Source: Wenzhouxiangella sp. 15190 (GTDB taxonomy: Bacteria > Pseudomonadota > Gammaproteobacteria > Xanthomonadales > Wenzhouxiangellaceae). From it: a DNA stretch of 64,000 bases. The DNA is taken from the NCBI RefSeq assembly GCF_003417465.1, contig NZ_QVMV01000012.1, forward strand, positions 12,501-76,500, read 5' to 3'. The position numbers were made by a program, and so were the translations under genes. A model generated the notes under the pieces. It saw only the letters and a list, made by a program, of their open reading frames with translations, had not been told where the DNA came from and made no database searches. The first letter of the stretch is position 1; every line of letters begins with the position of its first letter. Positions 56,572 through 64,000 of this stretch are shown here, in pieces.

Positions 56572-57933
56572 TCATGATTCAGCGTGAAGCGCGGGCGGCA
56601 GCGGGATCGACCAGTACTCGCCGCGCGTCGTGTCGTACAGCGGTACACGGAGCGTCCGTCCTTCCGGACCAAAGCCGATATCGCGCGCCGGGCTCTTGAG
56701 GTCGTCGGGCCGGGCAGCAAGCAGTTCGGAAGGCGAACGTCCGTCGTCGGCGTGGCGACGCATCCAGGCCAGGCTGCCGAGTACGCGCAGTTTGGCGCCA
56801 TGGTCCTGAAGGCGGTGGCGGTAGTCGGTGTAGCTGGGCAAAGCAATCGAGTTCATCATGCAGCCGATGGAGTTTGCTACACAGGCAAAGCGCAGCATGC
56901 CTTGAGACGATGATTCGGGTATTTCACGCCGGTCGGCGCGTAGCCGGTCGCGTTCGGATTCGCCACAGAACGACCGGAGCTGCTTCGCACTCGTGCCCAC
57001 CGTCGCTTCGGCGTCGAACAACAGCGGCCGGGAGAGTCGATCCAGGAAGCCGCCCTGGTCCATGGGTTCCGGCAGATTTCTGATGCTGTTGGCCGACGTT
57101 TTGAATTCACCATACATCGCGTTGCAAATGGATACGTCGACGAAGCTTGGTGGCGCCAGGGCGTCGTCGCATGCCTCGGGAAGCGGCATGTCGACTGGCA
57201 GTTCGCCCAGCATTTTCGCAAGCATATGACCATGGTTGTCGGTTGAATTCGCGACGCTGATCAGGCGGGTAATCAGGTTGTCCGAATGCGCACCCAGCCG
57301 GCGCCAGGTGTTGATGTCGCGGCATGTGGCCGCCACCGCTTCCCGCTTTCGTCCCTGTGCGAACGCGACTGCATGTCGGGTCCGAAGCAGGAATACGTTC
57401 TGATAGCTTGGGAGCGGCGTGTACACTCGGTACGGAAATTCGAATCGTACGTAGTCATAATCGCGAAGTGCTTCGATTCGATCGAGGAGCTTCTGGTTGC
57501 GTTCGACCAGTGCGGTATACGCTTCGAGTTCTTCGCGTACTCGCGCCAGGCAGTCATCCCCCCGAGGCCTGCAAAACCGTTCCCGATCTTCGGGGGTTGG
57601 CGTCAGGTCAGGGTAATCCTCGGCGACTGACTCGATTCCCCAGGTCTTGCCTTCATCCATATTTGGATTGGCCGGTATCTCGGAGAAGCGACGAACATCC
57701 TCCGCCATCACCTCATCGAGACGATCTTCCGGCACATCACGCGCGAGCGTCCATAACAACGCAAATGCGTTCTCACCGGAAAAGTCGGGATGTTGTTCCA
57801 TCTCGGCAATCGCCTCGCGCTGCGCCTCGGTCGGATACATCAGCCGTGAAACAGCCCAGGCGGCGATCACCAGAACCAGCAGCAATACAATAAAAACAAA
57901 ACCCCACTTCAGGATTGTCCGGAGCACAGCCAT
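56572..57933 (-). CDS. Membrane-anchored protein of unknown function
   Basis: A 453-residue protein with one N-terminal transmembrane helix (TILKWGFVFIVLLLVLVIAAWAV) and a large, mostly helical extracytoplasmic part. Eight or more cysteines are present (CRPRGDDC, CDDALAPPSF, SICNAMYG, FACVANSIGCMM), suggesting disulfides. The start may be five codons earlier. No domain is recognised. Proteins with this look occur as paralogues in Xanthomonadales-like genomes (from memory). It converges with the ThDP gene. Confidence 0.72.
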   Translation of the reverse strand: MAVLRTILKWGFVFIVLLLVLVIAAWAVSRLMYPTEAQREAIAEMEQHPDFSGENAFALLWTLARDVPEDRLDEVMAEDVRRFSEIPANPNMDEGKTWGIESVAEDYPDLTPTPEDRERFCRPRGDDCLARVREELEAYTALVERNQKLLDRIEALRDYDYVRFEFPYRVYTPLPSYQNVFLLRTRHAVAFAQGRKREAVAATCRDINTWRRLGAHSDNLITRLISVANSTDNHGHMLAKMLGELPVDMPLPEACDDALAPPSFVDVSICNAMYGEFKTSANSIRNLPEPMDQGGFLDRLSRPLLFDAEATVGTSAKQLRSFCGESERDRLRADRREIPESSSQGMLRFACVANSIGCMMNSIALPSYTDYRHRLQDHGAKLRVLGSLAWMRRHADDGRSPSELLAARPDDLKSPARDIGFGPEGRTLRVPLYDTTRGEYWSIPLPPALHAES

Positions 57934-58109
57934 AAAACCGACACACAATTGGAATCGGTCAGTACTCTAGCAAATCAACAGAATCGGCGGCCCGCCAAAC
58001 AACCAGGAGCTGAACGAGTCTTTATCGGGAAACGAAACCGTCATCTAGCGCAATGTGAAGGTCACCTAGCTCGGGGTCGAACCGTGGCACGTCAGAATAG
58101 AGTGGCGAC

Positions 58110-58230
58110 GTGAGCGTGCCGAAGCGCAAGCTGCACAAGGAGCTGCGGTTCTGGTTCGACGAGGAAGGGATCGTGGCCGACTATCAGCTGGAACAGCGAC
58201 GCGAACGACCGAGCAGACGCCGAGCACCCA
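58110..58230 (+). pseudogene. Possible remnant of a small lipoprotein gene upstream of the LigD operon
   Basis: A short reading frame beginning GTG with PKRKLHKELRFWFDEEGIVADYQ. The LRFWFDEEGIVADYQ phrase looks like the C-terminal strand-helix of a BamE/SmpA-like protein, but only about 25-30 residues are recognisable. In-frame stops lie directly upstream and the frame then runs into the LigD leader. The remaining bases from 57949 to 58279 show no other gene or repeat. The call is tentative. Confidence 0.3.
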
Positions 58231-58279
58231 AGCGGCCTTGTGCTATCGTGCAGGGGACGCTCCGCACGAGGGTGCAAAC

Positions 58280-58879
58280 GTGTCCACAAAGGAATACGCA
58301 TCGAAGCGCGACTTCGACCGGACCTCCGAGCCGCGTGGTGGCAACGGCAAATCCGGGTCCGGCGACCAACCCCGCTTCGTGATCCAGAAGCATGATGCAT
58401 CCAGCCTGCACTACGATTTCCGGCTGGAGATCGACGGCGTGCTGAAATCCTGGGCCGTACCCAAGGGCCCGTCGACGGATCCGGGCGACAAGCGCCTGGC
58501 GATTCCGACCGAGGATCACCCGCTGGCCTACGCTGACTTCGAAGGTGTCATCCCCCAAGGCGAGTACGGCGGTGGGACCGTGATGATCTGGGATCGCGGT
58601 ACATTCAGCAACATCACCGAGAAGGATGGTGAACGCCAGCCGCTGAAACAGGCCTGGAAAAACGGGCACGTGCTTGTCGAGTTGCACGGCGAGAAGATCT
58701 CTGGTGGTTATGCGCTTCGTCGCACCGGTTCCGGAGCCGACGCCAATTGGTTGCTCATCAAGATCGACGACGCGGACGCCGATGCGCGCCGCAATCCGGT
58801 GTCGACCGAGCCCAAATCCGTCAAAAGCGGGCGCACGATGAAGCAGATCGCGCGCGACGAAGGCGGGAACGACGAATGA
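58280..58879 (+). CDS. LigD 3'-phosphoesterase domain protein (split LigD, part 1)
   Basis: A 199-residue stand-alone PE domain, the end-healing nuclease of bacterial non-homologous end joining. The core reads QKHDASSLHYDFRLEIDGVLKSWAVPKGPS. The expected metal/phosphate ligands are present as His38, His44, Asp46 and His80, equivalent to His42, His48, Asp50 and His84 of Pseudomonas LigD. It trims 3' phosphate and ribonucleotide ends. The start is a GTG with GAGGG upstream. Its stop overlaps the ligase ATG (ATGA). Usually this is the N-terminal domain of one long LigD. Confidence 0.93.
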   Translation: MSTKEYASKRDFDRTSEPRGGNGKSGSGDQPRFVIQKHDASSLHYDFRLEIDGVLKSWAVPKGPSTDPGDKRLAIPTEDHPLAYADFEGVIPQGEYGGGTVMIWDRGTFSNITEKDGERQPLKQAWKNGHVLVELHGEKISGGYALRRTGSGADANWLLIKIDDADADARRNPVSTEPKSVKSGRTMKQIARDEGGNDE

Positions 58880-59880
58880 GTGACTGGCTCGATGACCTGT
58901 CCTCGGAGGAGCGTGAGGCACTGAAGCAATCACCGCATCCCGACTGGATGTCGCCGATGCTCGCGACGCTGACAGAGGACCGGTTCTCCGATCCAGCCTG
59001 GATTTTCGAGCGCAAGCTCGACGGCGAACGCCTGCTTGCGTTCCGCGACGGAGACCGGCTCCGGCTGCTGACACGAAATCGAAAGAACGCACTGGAGACC
59101 TACCCCGAGATTGGGGACACATTGATGGCGCAACAGATTCCGGATTTCGTAATCGATGGTGAGGTGGTGGCATTCAAGGGGAGTGTAACGAGCTTTTCGA
59201 GGCTGCAACAGCGCATGAAGATCGCGGAGTCGGAAGAGGCGCACGCCAGCGGCGTAGCAGTCTATTTCTATATATTCGACGCACTGCACGTCGACGGATA
59301 TGATCTCGATGCCTTGCCGCTTAGAACACGCAAGCGTATTCTTCGGCGGTTGTTCGATTTCAAGGTGCCGCTGCACTTTACCCCGCACCGCAACGAGGAT
59401 GGGAAGGCGTTCTTTGAAGAGGCATGTAAAAAGGGTTGGGAGGGAATCATCGCCAAGCGCGCCGACTCCCACTATTGCCATGGCCGATCCCGTGACTGGC
59501 TCAAGTTCAAATGCGATCGCGGCCAGGAACTCGTCATAGCCGGCTTTACCGAGCCGAAAGGTGAGCGCAAGGGCTTCGGCGCACTGCTGGTCGGCTACTA
59601 CGACAATGGTGATCTTTGCTATGCAGGCAAGGTCGGCACCGGCTACGATGATCGCTTCCTCGAGGAATTTCGCGCTCGGCTGGATAAGTACGCGATCGGC
59701 GAATGCCCGTTCGCCGACGGGCCCACCGAAAAGAACATCACCTGGGTACGGCCACACTTTGTCGGTGAATTCAGTTTCACCGAATGGACCGAAGACGGGA
59801 AGCTCAGGCATCCACGCTTCCTCGGGTTGCGGCGGGACAAGAAGCCGCGCGAGGTTACCCGCGAGACAGCTGATGACTGA
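58876..59880 (+). CDS. ATP-dependent DNA ligase domain protein (split LigD, part 2)
   Basis: A 334-residue ligase that seals double-strand breaks. The adenylated lysine is Lys47 in FERKLDGERLL; a downstream DGEVVAF and GWEGIIAKRADS match nucleotidyl-transferase motifs III and IV, and DWLKFKC motif V. The C-terminal OB-fold is complete through WVRPHFVGEFSFTEWT. In Pseudomonas LigD this domain lies between PE and POL. Here it is its own cistron, overlapping the PE gene by 4 bp and the polymerase gene by 8 bp. Confidence 0.95.
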   Translation: MSDWLDDLSSEEREALKQSPHPDWMSPMLATLTEDRFSDPAWIFERKLDGERLLAFRDGDRLRLLTRNRKNALETYPEIGDTLMAQQIPDFVIDGEVVAFKGSVTSFSRLQQRMKIAESEEAHASGVAVYFYIFDALHVDGYDLDALPLRTRKRILRRLFDFKVPLHFTPHRNEDGKAFFEEACKKGWEGIIAKRADSHYCHGRSRDWLKFKCDRGQELVIAGFTEPKGERKGFGALLVGYYDNGDLCYAGKVGTGYDDRFLEEFRARLDKYAIGECPFADGPTEKNITWVRPHFVGEFSFTEWTEDGKLRHPRFLGLRRDKKPREVTRETADD

Positions 59881-60787
59881 GGATGGCGAACGAGTCATCG
59901 AGGTCGGCGGCCGCGAGATCGCGATCAGTCATCCGGACAAGGTGCTGTTCCCGGACGACGGGCTCACGAAGTGCGAGTTGGCCGAATACTACGCACGCAT
60001 CGCCCCAACCGCGCTGCGACACTACAAGAATCGCGCACTTAGCATGCACCGCTATCCCGACGGGATCGGCGATGAAGGCTTCTTCCAGAAAAAGATCGGT
60101 GATCACTTCCCCGACTGGATCAACCGGGCAACGTTGCCGAAGAAAGACGGCGAGGTTACCTACGTCGTTGCCGACAACGAAGCCACACTGGTCTACCTGG
60201 CCCAGCAGGACTGCATCACGCCACACTTGTCACTGTCGCGCATCGACCGACCGCATCATCCCGACCGCATGATTTTTGACCTGGACCCCTCGGACGACGA
60301 CTTCAGGAAAGTATGCCGTACCGCCATGTACCTGAAGAAGATGCTCGACCGCCTGGAGCTGAATGCCTTCGTGCAGACGACCGGCTCGCGTGGGCTACAC
60401 ATCGTGGTTCCGCTGGACCGTCACGCCGACTTTGAAGCAGGCCGGGGCTTTACCCATGCCTTGTGCGAGCGTGTCGCCGCGGAAGATCCGGAGCTCATGA
60501 CCACCGAGCAGCGCAAGGCCAAGCGAGGCAAGCGAGTGTTCCTCGACGACCTTCGCAATGCTTATGGTCAGACGGCCGTGGCGCCCTATGCGGTTCGGGC
60601 GCGACCCGGCGCCCCGCTCGCCACGCCGATTCGCTGGGAAGAGCTCGACGGGCACCTGGACCCGCGCCGTTATCACATCGGCAATATCTTTCGCCGCCTG
60701 GCCCGGATTGAAGACCCTTGGCGTGACATCGCGAAGCATGCGTCCCGGCTGCCGGATACTGCTGCTATTCCGGCGTTCGAAACGTAG
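59873..60787 (+). CDS. LigD polymerase/primase domain protein (split LigD, part 3)
   Basis: A 304-residue archaeo-eukaryotic primase-like polymerase that fills gaps, often with ribonucleotides, at broken ends. The catalytic aspartates lie in MIFDLDPSDDDF (Asp136 and Asp138). TTGSRGLHIVVPL and KRVFLDDLRNAYGQTAVAPYAVRARPGAPLATPI are POL-domain blocks. It ends normally and is followed by a convergent gene. The three cistrons (199, 334 and 304 residues) sum to 837, essentially the size of a fused Pseudomonas LigD (about 840). Confidence 0.94.
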   Translation: MTEDGERVIEVGGREIAISHPDKVLFPDDGLTKCELAEYYARIAPTALRHYKNRALSMHRYPDGIGDEGFFQKKIGDHFPDWINRATLPKKDGEVTYVVADNEATLVYLAQQDCITPHLSLSRIDRPHHPDRMIFDLDPSDDDFRKVCRTAMYLKKMLDRLELNAFVQTTGSRGLHIVVPLDRHADFEAGRGFTHALCERVAAEDPELMTTEQRKAKRGKRVFLDDLRNAYGQTAVAPYAVRARPGAPLATPIRWEELDGHLDPRRYHIGNIFRRLARIEDPWRDIAKHASRLPDTAAIPAFET

Positions 60788-60833
60788 CCCGACCCTCTTG
60801 GGATTGGTGGGGCGGATTGTCGGTTTAAATCGA

Positions 60834-61826
60834 TCAGGGCTTTACCAGCTCCACTCGCCGATTTTGCGCACGCCCTTCTTCAGTAGCATTCGTGGCCGTC
60901 GGCGCCAAAGGACCGACGCCATGCGGATGAAGCCTTTCCTGGCTAATGCCATAGTCCGTTACCAAAGCATTGACGACTGCCTTGGCTCGATCCTTCGAGA
61001 GACTCATGTTGTACTCAAGGTCTCCACTGCTGTCGGTGTGTCCGACCACATAGAGGTCGAAACCCTTTTCTTCCTTGAGAAACTTTGAGATTTCCTCGAG
61101 CGCAGTCCTTGATTCGGATTTTATCGATGCCTTTCCTGTGTCGAAGTACAGATCCTGAATGGAAGTGACGCCCTTGCTACTGATTTCCTCGGCCAGCACA
61201 TCGGCATCGGTCCTGACGTCGACTTTGTCGGTATCCATCGATCCAGTCTCGACAACATCAACCTGGATCCCGGAACTGTCTGAACCTTCCCGTAAACTTA
61301 CACAGAGAGAAACATAGACGACGCCTGCACCTTCATCCTGACGATCCAGCTTTGCCGACAGGTAGCGAAAATCCTGCTGGGATACGACCGGGTTTTGTTC
61401 GATATCCAACGGATTGACATCGCGCTGGTATAACTTGATGGTCCAGAACCAGCCCAATTCTCCTTGAGTGCCGGAGAACAATATATCGAAGCCAGCATCC
61501 TTTAGGGCTGTTTCATAGTTGCGGTATATTTCGAGTGTAGATCGCCCCTCAGGTGCCTTGTACTGGATTCGCGTTACCTTGCCAGTGACTGTTTTGCTGT
61601 CCGACAACTCCCGGTCATCGTCAAGCTCGCCAAGGGGTAATTTATATTCACCGAAGTCTTTTACATCGTAGTAAGTGATAACCGAATCATCATAACGAGA
61701 AATTAGTGGATGATCCTCGCTGCCTTCGATGTCGTCGGCGTGAGCTATGTTCACGCCTTGAGTAAGGCCAATCAGAAACACAAAAGAAAGGGGAATGAGC
61801 AGGATTCTCGTTTCAGGCGTCTTCAT
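60834..61826 (-). CDS. OmpA-family protein with DUF4892 domain
   Basis: A roughly 330-residue exported protein. After a signal peptide, the DUF4892 domain (HPLISRYDDSVITYYDVKDFGEYKLPLG) fills residues 40-190. The C-terminal OmpA-like peptidoglycan-binding domain begins QDLYFDTGKASIKSES and has VVGHTDSSGD and the closing RAQNRRVELV. It would tie the outer membrane to the cell wall. A GGAGATGC ribosome-binding site is upstream of the chosen ATG; another ATG lies six codons earlier. The 3' end converges with the LigD operon. Confidence 0.9.
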   Translation of the reverse strand: MKTPETRILLIPLSFVFLIGLTQGVNIAHADDIEGSEDHPLISRYDDSVITYYDVKDFGEYKLPLGELDDDRELSDSKTVTGKVTRIQYKAPEGRSTLEIYRNYETALKDAGFDILFSGTQGELGWFWTIKLYQRDVNPLDIEQNPVVSQQDFRYLSAKLDRQDEGAGVVYVSLCVSLREGSDSSGIQVDVVETGSMDTDKVDVRTDADVLAEEISSKGVTSIQDLYFDTGKASIKSESRTALEEISKFLKEEKGFDLYVVGHTDSSGDLEYNMSLSKDRAKAVVNALVTDYGISQERLHPHGVGPLAPTATNATEEGRAQNRRVELVKP

Positions 61827-61922
61827 GCGAGCATCTCCAATCAAATAATGCCCTTCAGAATAACACTTGTGGATTGTCGACCCGTGGGTACGTCACATGG
61901 GTATCAAAGCATCAGGGCATCC

Positions 61923-62879
61923 TCAGCCGCCACCGCCTCCACCGCCACCTCCACCGCCGCCGCCACCACCGGCGCCGCCGCCACCACCACCAGTCCCGAT
62001 GGTGCCGCCGCCACGCCCGGCCGGCAGGATGAAGAACACCAGGTAGAACACGATTGCACCGAAGGCCAGCATGAAGACGATCCCGAATATCCGCATCCCG
62101 ATGAGTTCGAAATCGATCGGAATCCGGGACGGCTCGATCAGGCCCGAGGGCCAGCGAGCGGAAAAGGCGAACTCGCCACCGGCGGCTACGCCTTCATCGT
62201 GGATGATCTCAATGGTGTCGGAATCACTGCGACGTACCTGTGTGGAATCGGTCTCGATAACCCCCTCGCCCTCGCCGGGCCAGCGGTCAAAAGTCGATAC
62301 ATTGACCTGATCTGCCGAAAGGGGTCGGGGTACATTCAGTTCAACCCGGACTCTTTCGATATCGAGGGGCCAACCCCCTCGACCGGTAACCGGCCAGTAC
62401 ATTCGGGCCTCGTCACCGGTTTCGCGAAAGGGTGCAGTGACGCGGTAGTCGAAATGGAAGGTATATCGGCCGGGTTCGAGGTCGGTTCTCGGGTCGCCCG
62501 CCGGAATGCGGGGAATCACGAACTGGCGCTGGATTAATTCCTCACCATCATCCCGTTGGAAGACGATCGCACTGGAACCGTCGTCGCGATGACGCTCGAC
62601 CCGCACCCCGTTGGCTTCGTAGGCGACCTCGTGGCTACCATCATTGGGCAGTTGCAGGCTTTCGGTCAGCGAGCGGTAGAGGTAGTGTTCGACTTCCTCG
62701 CCCCGCACATCCACCGTGATCGCTTCCTCGACCGTCAGGTACCCTTCCGGATCGAGCGCCATGCGGATACCGAATTTCTCGATCCGCTCTTGTGCCGAAA
62801 GGCCGCTCGCGGCCACCAGCGACAATCCGAAGAAGGCGGCACGCAAAATCCACGGTAGAAGGGAGCAGGTTGCGTTCAT
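61923..62879 (-). CDS. DUF2207-like membrane protein with polyglycine tail
   Basis: A 318-residue protein with signal peptide (to SGLSAQ). The extracytoplasmic part has the DUF2207 pattern: ERIEKFGIRMALDPEGYLTVEEAITVDVRGEEVEHYLYRSL and PGRYTFHFDYRV. One transmembrane helix (IGMRIFGIVFMLAFGAIVFYLVFFIL) is followed immediately by about 30 residues that are nearly all glycine. In most DUF2207 proteins the glycine-rich tail comes after a further cytoplasmic region and more helices, so those parts look deleted here. Function of the family is unknown. Confidence 0.85.
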   Translation of the reverse strand: MNATCSLLPWILRAAFFGLSLVAASGLSAQERIEKFGIRMALDPEGYLTVEEAITVDVRGEEVEHYLYRSLTESLQLPNDGSHEVAYEANGVRVERHRDDGSSAIVFQRDDGEELIQRQFVIPRIPAGDPRTDLEPGRYTFHFDYRVTAPFRETGDEARMYWPVTGRGGWPLDIERVRVELNVPRPLSADQVNVSTFDRWPGEGEGVIETDSTQVRRSDSDTIEIIHDEGVAAGGEFAFSARWPSGLIEPSRIPIDFELIGMRIFGIVFMLAFGAIVFYLVFFILPAGRGGGTIGTGGGGGGAGGGGGGGGGGGGGGG

Positions 62880-63059
62880 GTGTGAGCCCTTTTGTCATCG
62901 TGCACCATGCCAGATCGTACGCGTGTCCGGCAAGCACAGACACCTGACTCGCAAGGCCGAGAGTCGGAGTCGCTTTGATAGCGGTCAAGCAAGTCCCGCA
63001 GTCTTCTTCCGACGGTCGCTTGCTACACTGCCCATTCAACACCGCGGGATGACTGAGTG

Positions 63060-64000
63060 ATGACCAATCGGGTTCGTGGGTTGCACTGCAGCCTGGACGG
63101 GACAAGCTATCCATTCGGGGAGGTCCATCGCTTGTCGGAGGCCGGCAGGCCGCTGCTGGTCGACTACCACCTCGAGGGCATGCGCGCGCAGCTCGATCGC
63201 GACGAGATCGCGGCACGCCCCGGTGGTTTCTGGAAATGGCGCGAATTGCTGCCAGTTTCGGATTTCGACCGGGTTCCGCGGCTCGGCGAGATCGACACCC
63301 CGCTGATTGAACTGGCCGCTAACCCAGGCGTGGTGGTCAAGGACGAAGGCCGGCTGCCGACCGGATCTTTCAAGGCGCGCGGTCTGGCTCTGGCCGTGGC
63401 CATGGCACGCGAACTCGGCCTGGAGAAACTCGCCATGCCGTCCAATGGCAATGCCGGGGCGGCCCTGGCGGCCTATGCCACGCGGGCCGGACTCGAGGCC
63501 CTGGTTTACTGTCCGGCTGATACGCCCCGCATCAACATCGACGAGACACAGCTGGCCGGCGCCGAAGTGGTCGAGGTCGACGGCTACATCGACGATTGCG
63601 GCAAGCTGCTGGCCGAACGTGCCCAACGGGAAGGCTGGTTCGACGTCTCCACGCTCAAGGAGCCCTACCGGCTCGAAGGCAAAAAGACCATGGGCCTGGA
63701 GTTGGCATCACAGATGGACTGGCGCCTGCCCGAGGCGATCTTCTACCCCACCGGCGGCGGGACAGGGCTGATCGGCATGTGGAAGGCCTTCGCTGAGATG
63801 AGGCAACTGGGCTGGATCGAAGGGCCCTTGCCGAAGATGTTCGCCGTTCAAGCGGCCGGCTGTGCCCCCATCGTGCGCGCCTTCGATGCCGGCGAGCGTT
63901 TCGCCGAGCGCTGGGAGAACGCACACACCATCGCGGCGGGCATTCGTGTGCCGAAGGCCCTCGGCGATTTCCTCATTCTCGATGCGGTACGCGAGTCCGG
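63060..64000 (+). CDS. Threonine-synthase-like PLP enzyme, partial (runs off the window)
   Basis: The first 313 residues of a fold-type II PLP enzyme related to threonine synthase. The N-terminal RGLHCSLDGTSYPFGEVHRL, the PLP-lysine motif GSFKARGLALAVAMA, the SNGNAGAALAAYA phosphate-cup and AIFYPTGGGTGLIGMWKAF are visible. The ATG at 63060 gives a natural N-terminus. A TACACT -10-like box lies 30 nt before it. The gene continues past 64000; the missing C-terminal part would decide between threonine synthase and a diverged threonine-dehydratase-like lyase. Confidence 0.85.
   Translation, partial: MTNRVRGLHCSLDGTSYPFGEVHRLSEAGRPLLVDYHLEGMRAQLDRDEIAARPGGFWKWRELLPVSDFDRVPRLGEIDTPLIELAANPGVVVKDEGRLPTGSFKARGLALAVAMARELGLEKLAMPSNGNAGAALAAYATRAGLEALVYCPADTPRINIDETQLAGAEVVEVDGYIDDCGKLLAERAQREGWFDVSTLKEPYRLEGKKTMGLELASQMDWRLPEAIFYPTGGGTGLIGMWKAFAEMRQLGWIEGPLPKMFAVQAAGCAPIVRAFDAGERFAERWENAHTIAAGIRVPKALGDFLILDAVRES

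Noticed and set aside
58110-58279. A Ku gene or another NHEJ partner before the split LigD
   Set aside because: The short frame shows no Ku motifs and only a 15-residue strand-helix piece similar to a BamE-like tail; called a possible remnant instead.

Overview
This window is a high-GC bacterial chromosome segment, most likely from a gammaproteobacterium near the Xanthomonadales/Chromatiales (a Wenzhouxiangella-like organism is my best guess, not proven). The reasons are: the rRNA operon order tRNA-Ala, 23S, 5S; the conserved gammaproteobacterial cluster pilU, pilT, yggS, proC, yggT, DUF4426; an aroK-aroB-hemE operon; exosortase H; and secreted proteins of a type I associate with that group. 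No phage, plasmid, IS element or CRISPR array was seen.

Layout. Positions 1-3461 hold the distal half of an rRNA operon: the tRNA-Ala 3' end, a boxA-like site, 23S, 5S and a terminator, followed by two decayed repeats that each end in the 5S tail plus a hairpin. 3.9-9.2 kb: a Bcr/CflA-type efflux pump, a TlpA-like thioredoxin, a dicarboxylate/amino-acid symporter and glnS. 9.4-12.8 kb (minus): aroK-aroB-hemE-lipoprotein, overlapping end to end. 13.0-14.9 kb: exosortase H, an SDR enzyme and pdxH, also overlapping. 15-23.6 kb: trmH, a TerB protein, the yggT/proC/yggS/pilT/pilU block and a two-component system. 26.1-30.7 kb: carbon-metabolism genes tkt, gap and pgk. 31.4-37.2 kb: DNA glycosylase, hemG, a cytochrome-like protein, and a gpsA-like/glycerophosphodiesterase pair. 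37.4-41.8 kb: a secreted Met/Gly-rich protein convergent with copB-copA copper detoxification genes. 42-51.9 kb: 5'-nucleotidase lipoprotein, hydrolase, EcsC protein, aldo/keto reductase, RIO kinase, a decayed diguanylate-cyclase gene and an S9 peptidase. 52-56.5 kb: a flavoprotein, alpha-hydroxyacid dehydrogenase and ThDP-enzyme cassette. 58.3-60.8 kb: a three-cistron split LigD (phosphoesterase, ligase, polymerase). 60.8-64 kb: an OmpA/DUF4892 protein, a DUF2207-like protein with a polyglycine tail, and the start of a threonine-synthase-like gene that runs off the window.

The most unusual items are the split LigD operon, whose summed length matches a fused Pseudomonas LigD; a family of about 130-bp TTCGAA/TTTCGGATTT hairpin repeats in four intergenic spaces; a 164-bp near-perfect inverted repeat whose mismatches are mostly G-U when read as plus-strand RNA; the 5S-tail/terminator repeats; and the modular Met-rich secreted protein whose stop codon interlocks with that of copB. 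Several genes also appear to have leaderless starts, with a -10 box 7-8 nt before the ATG.
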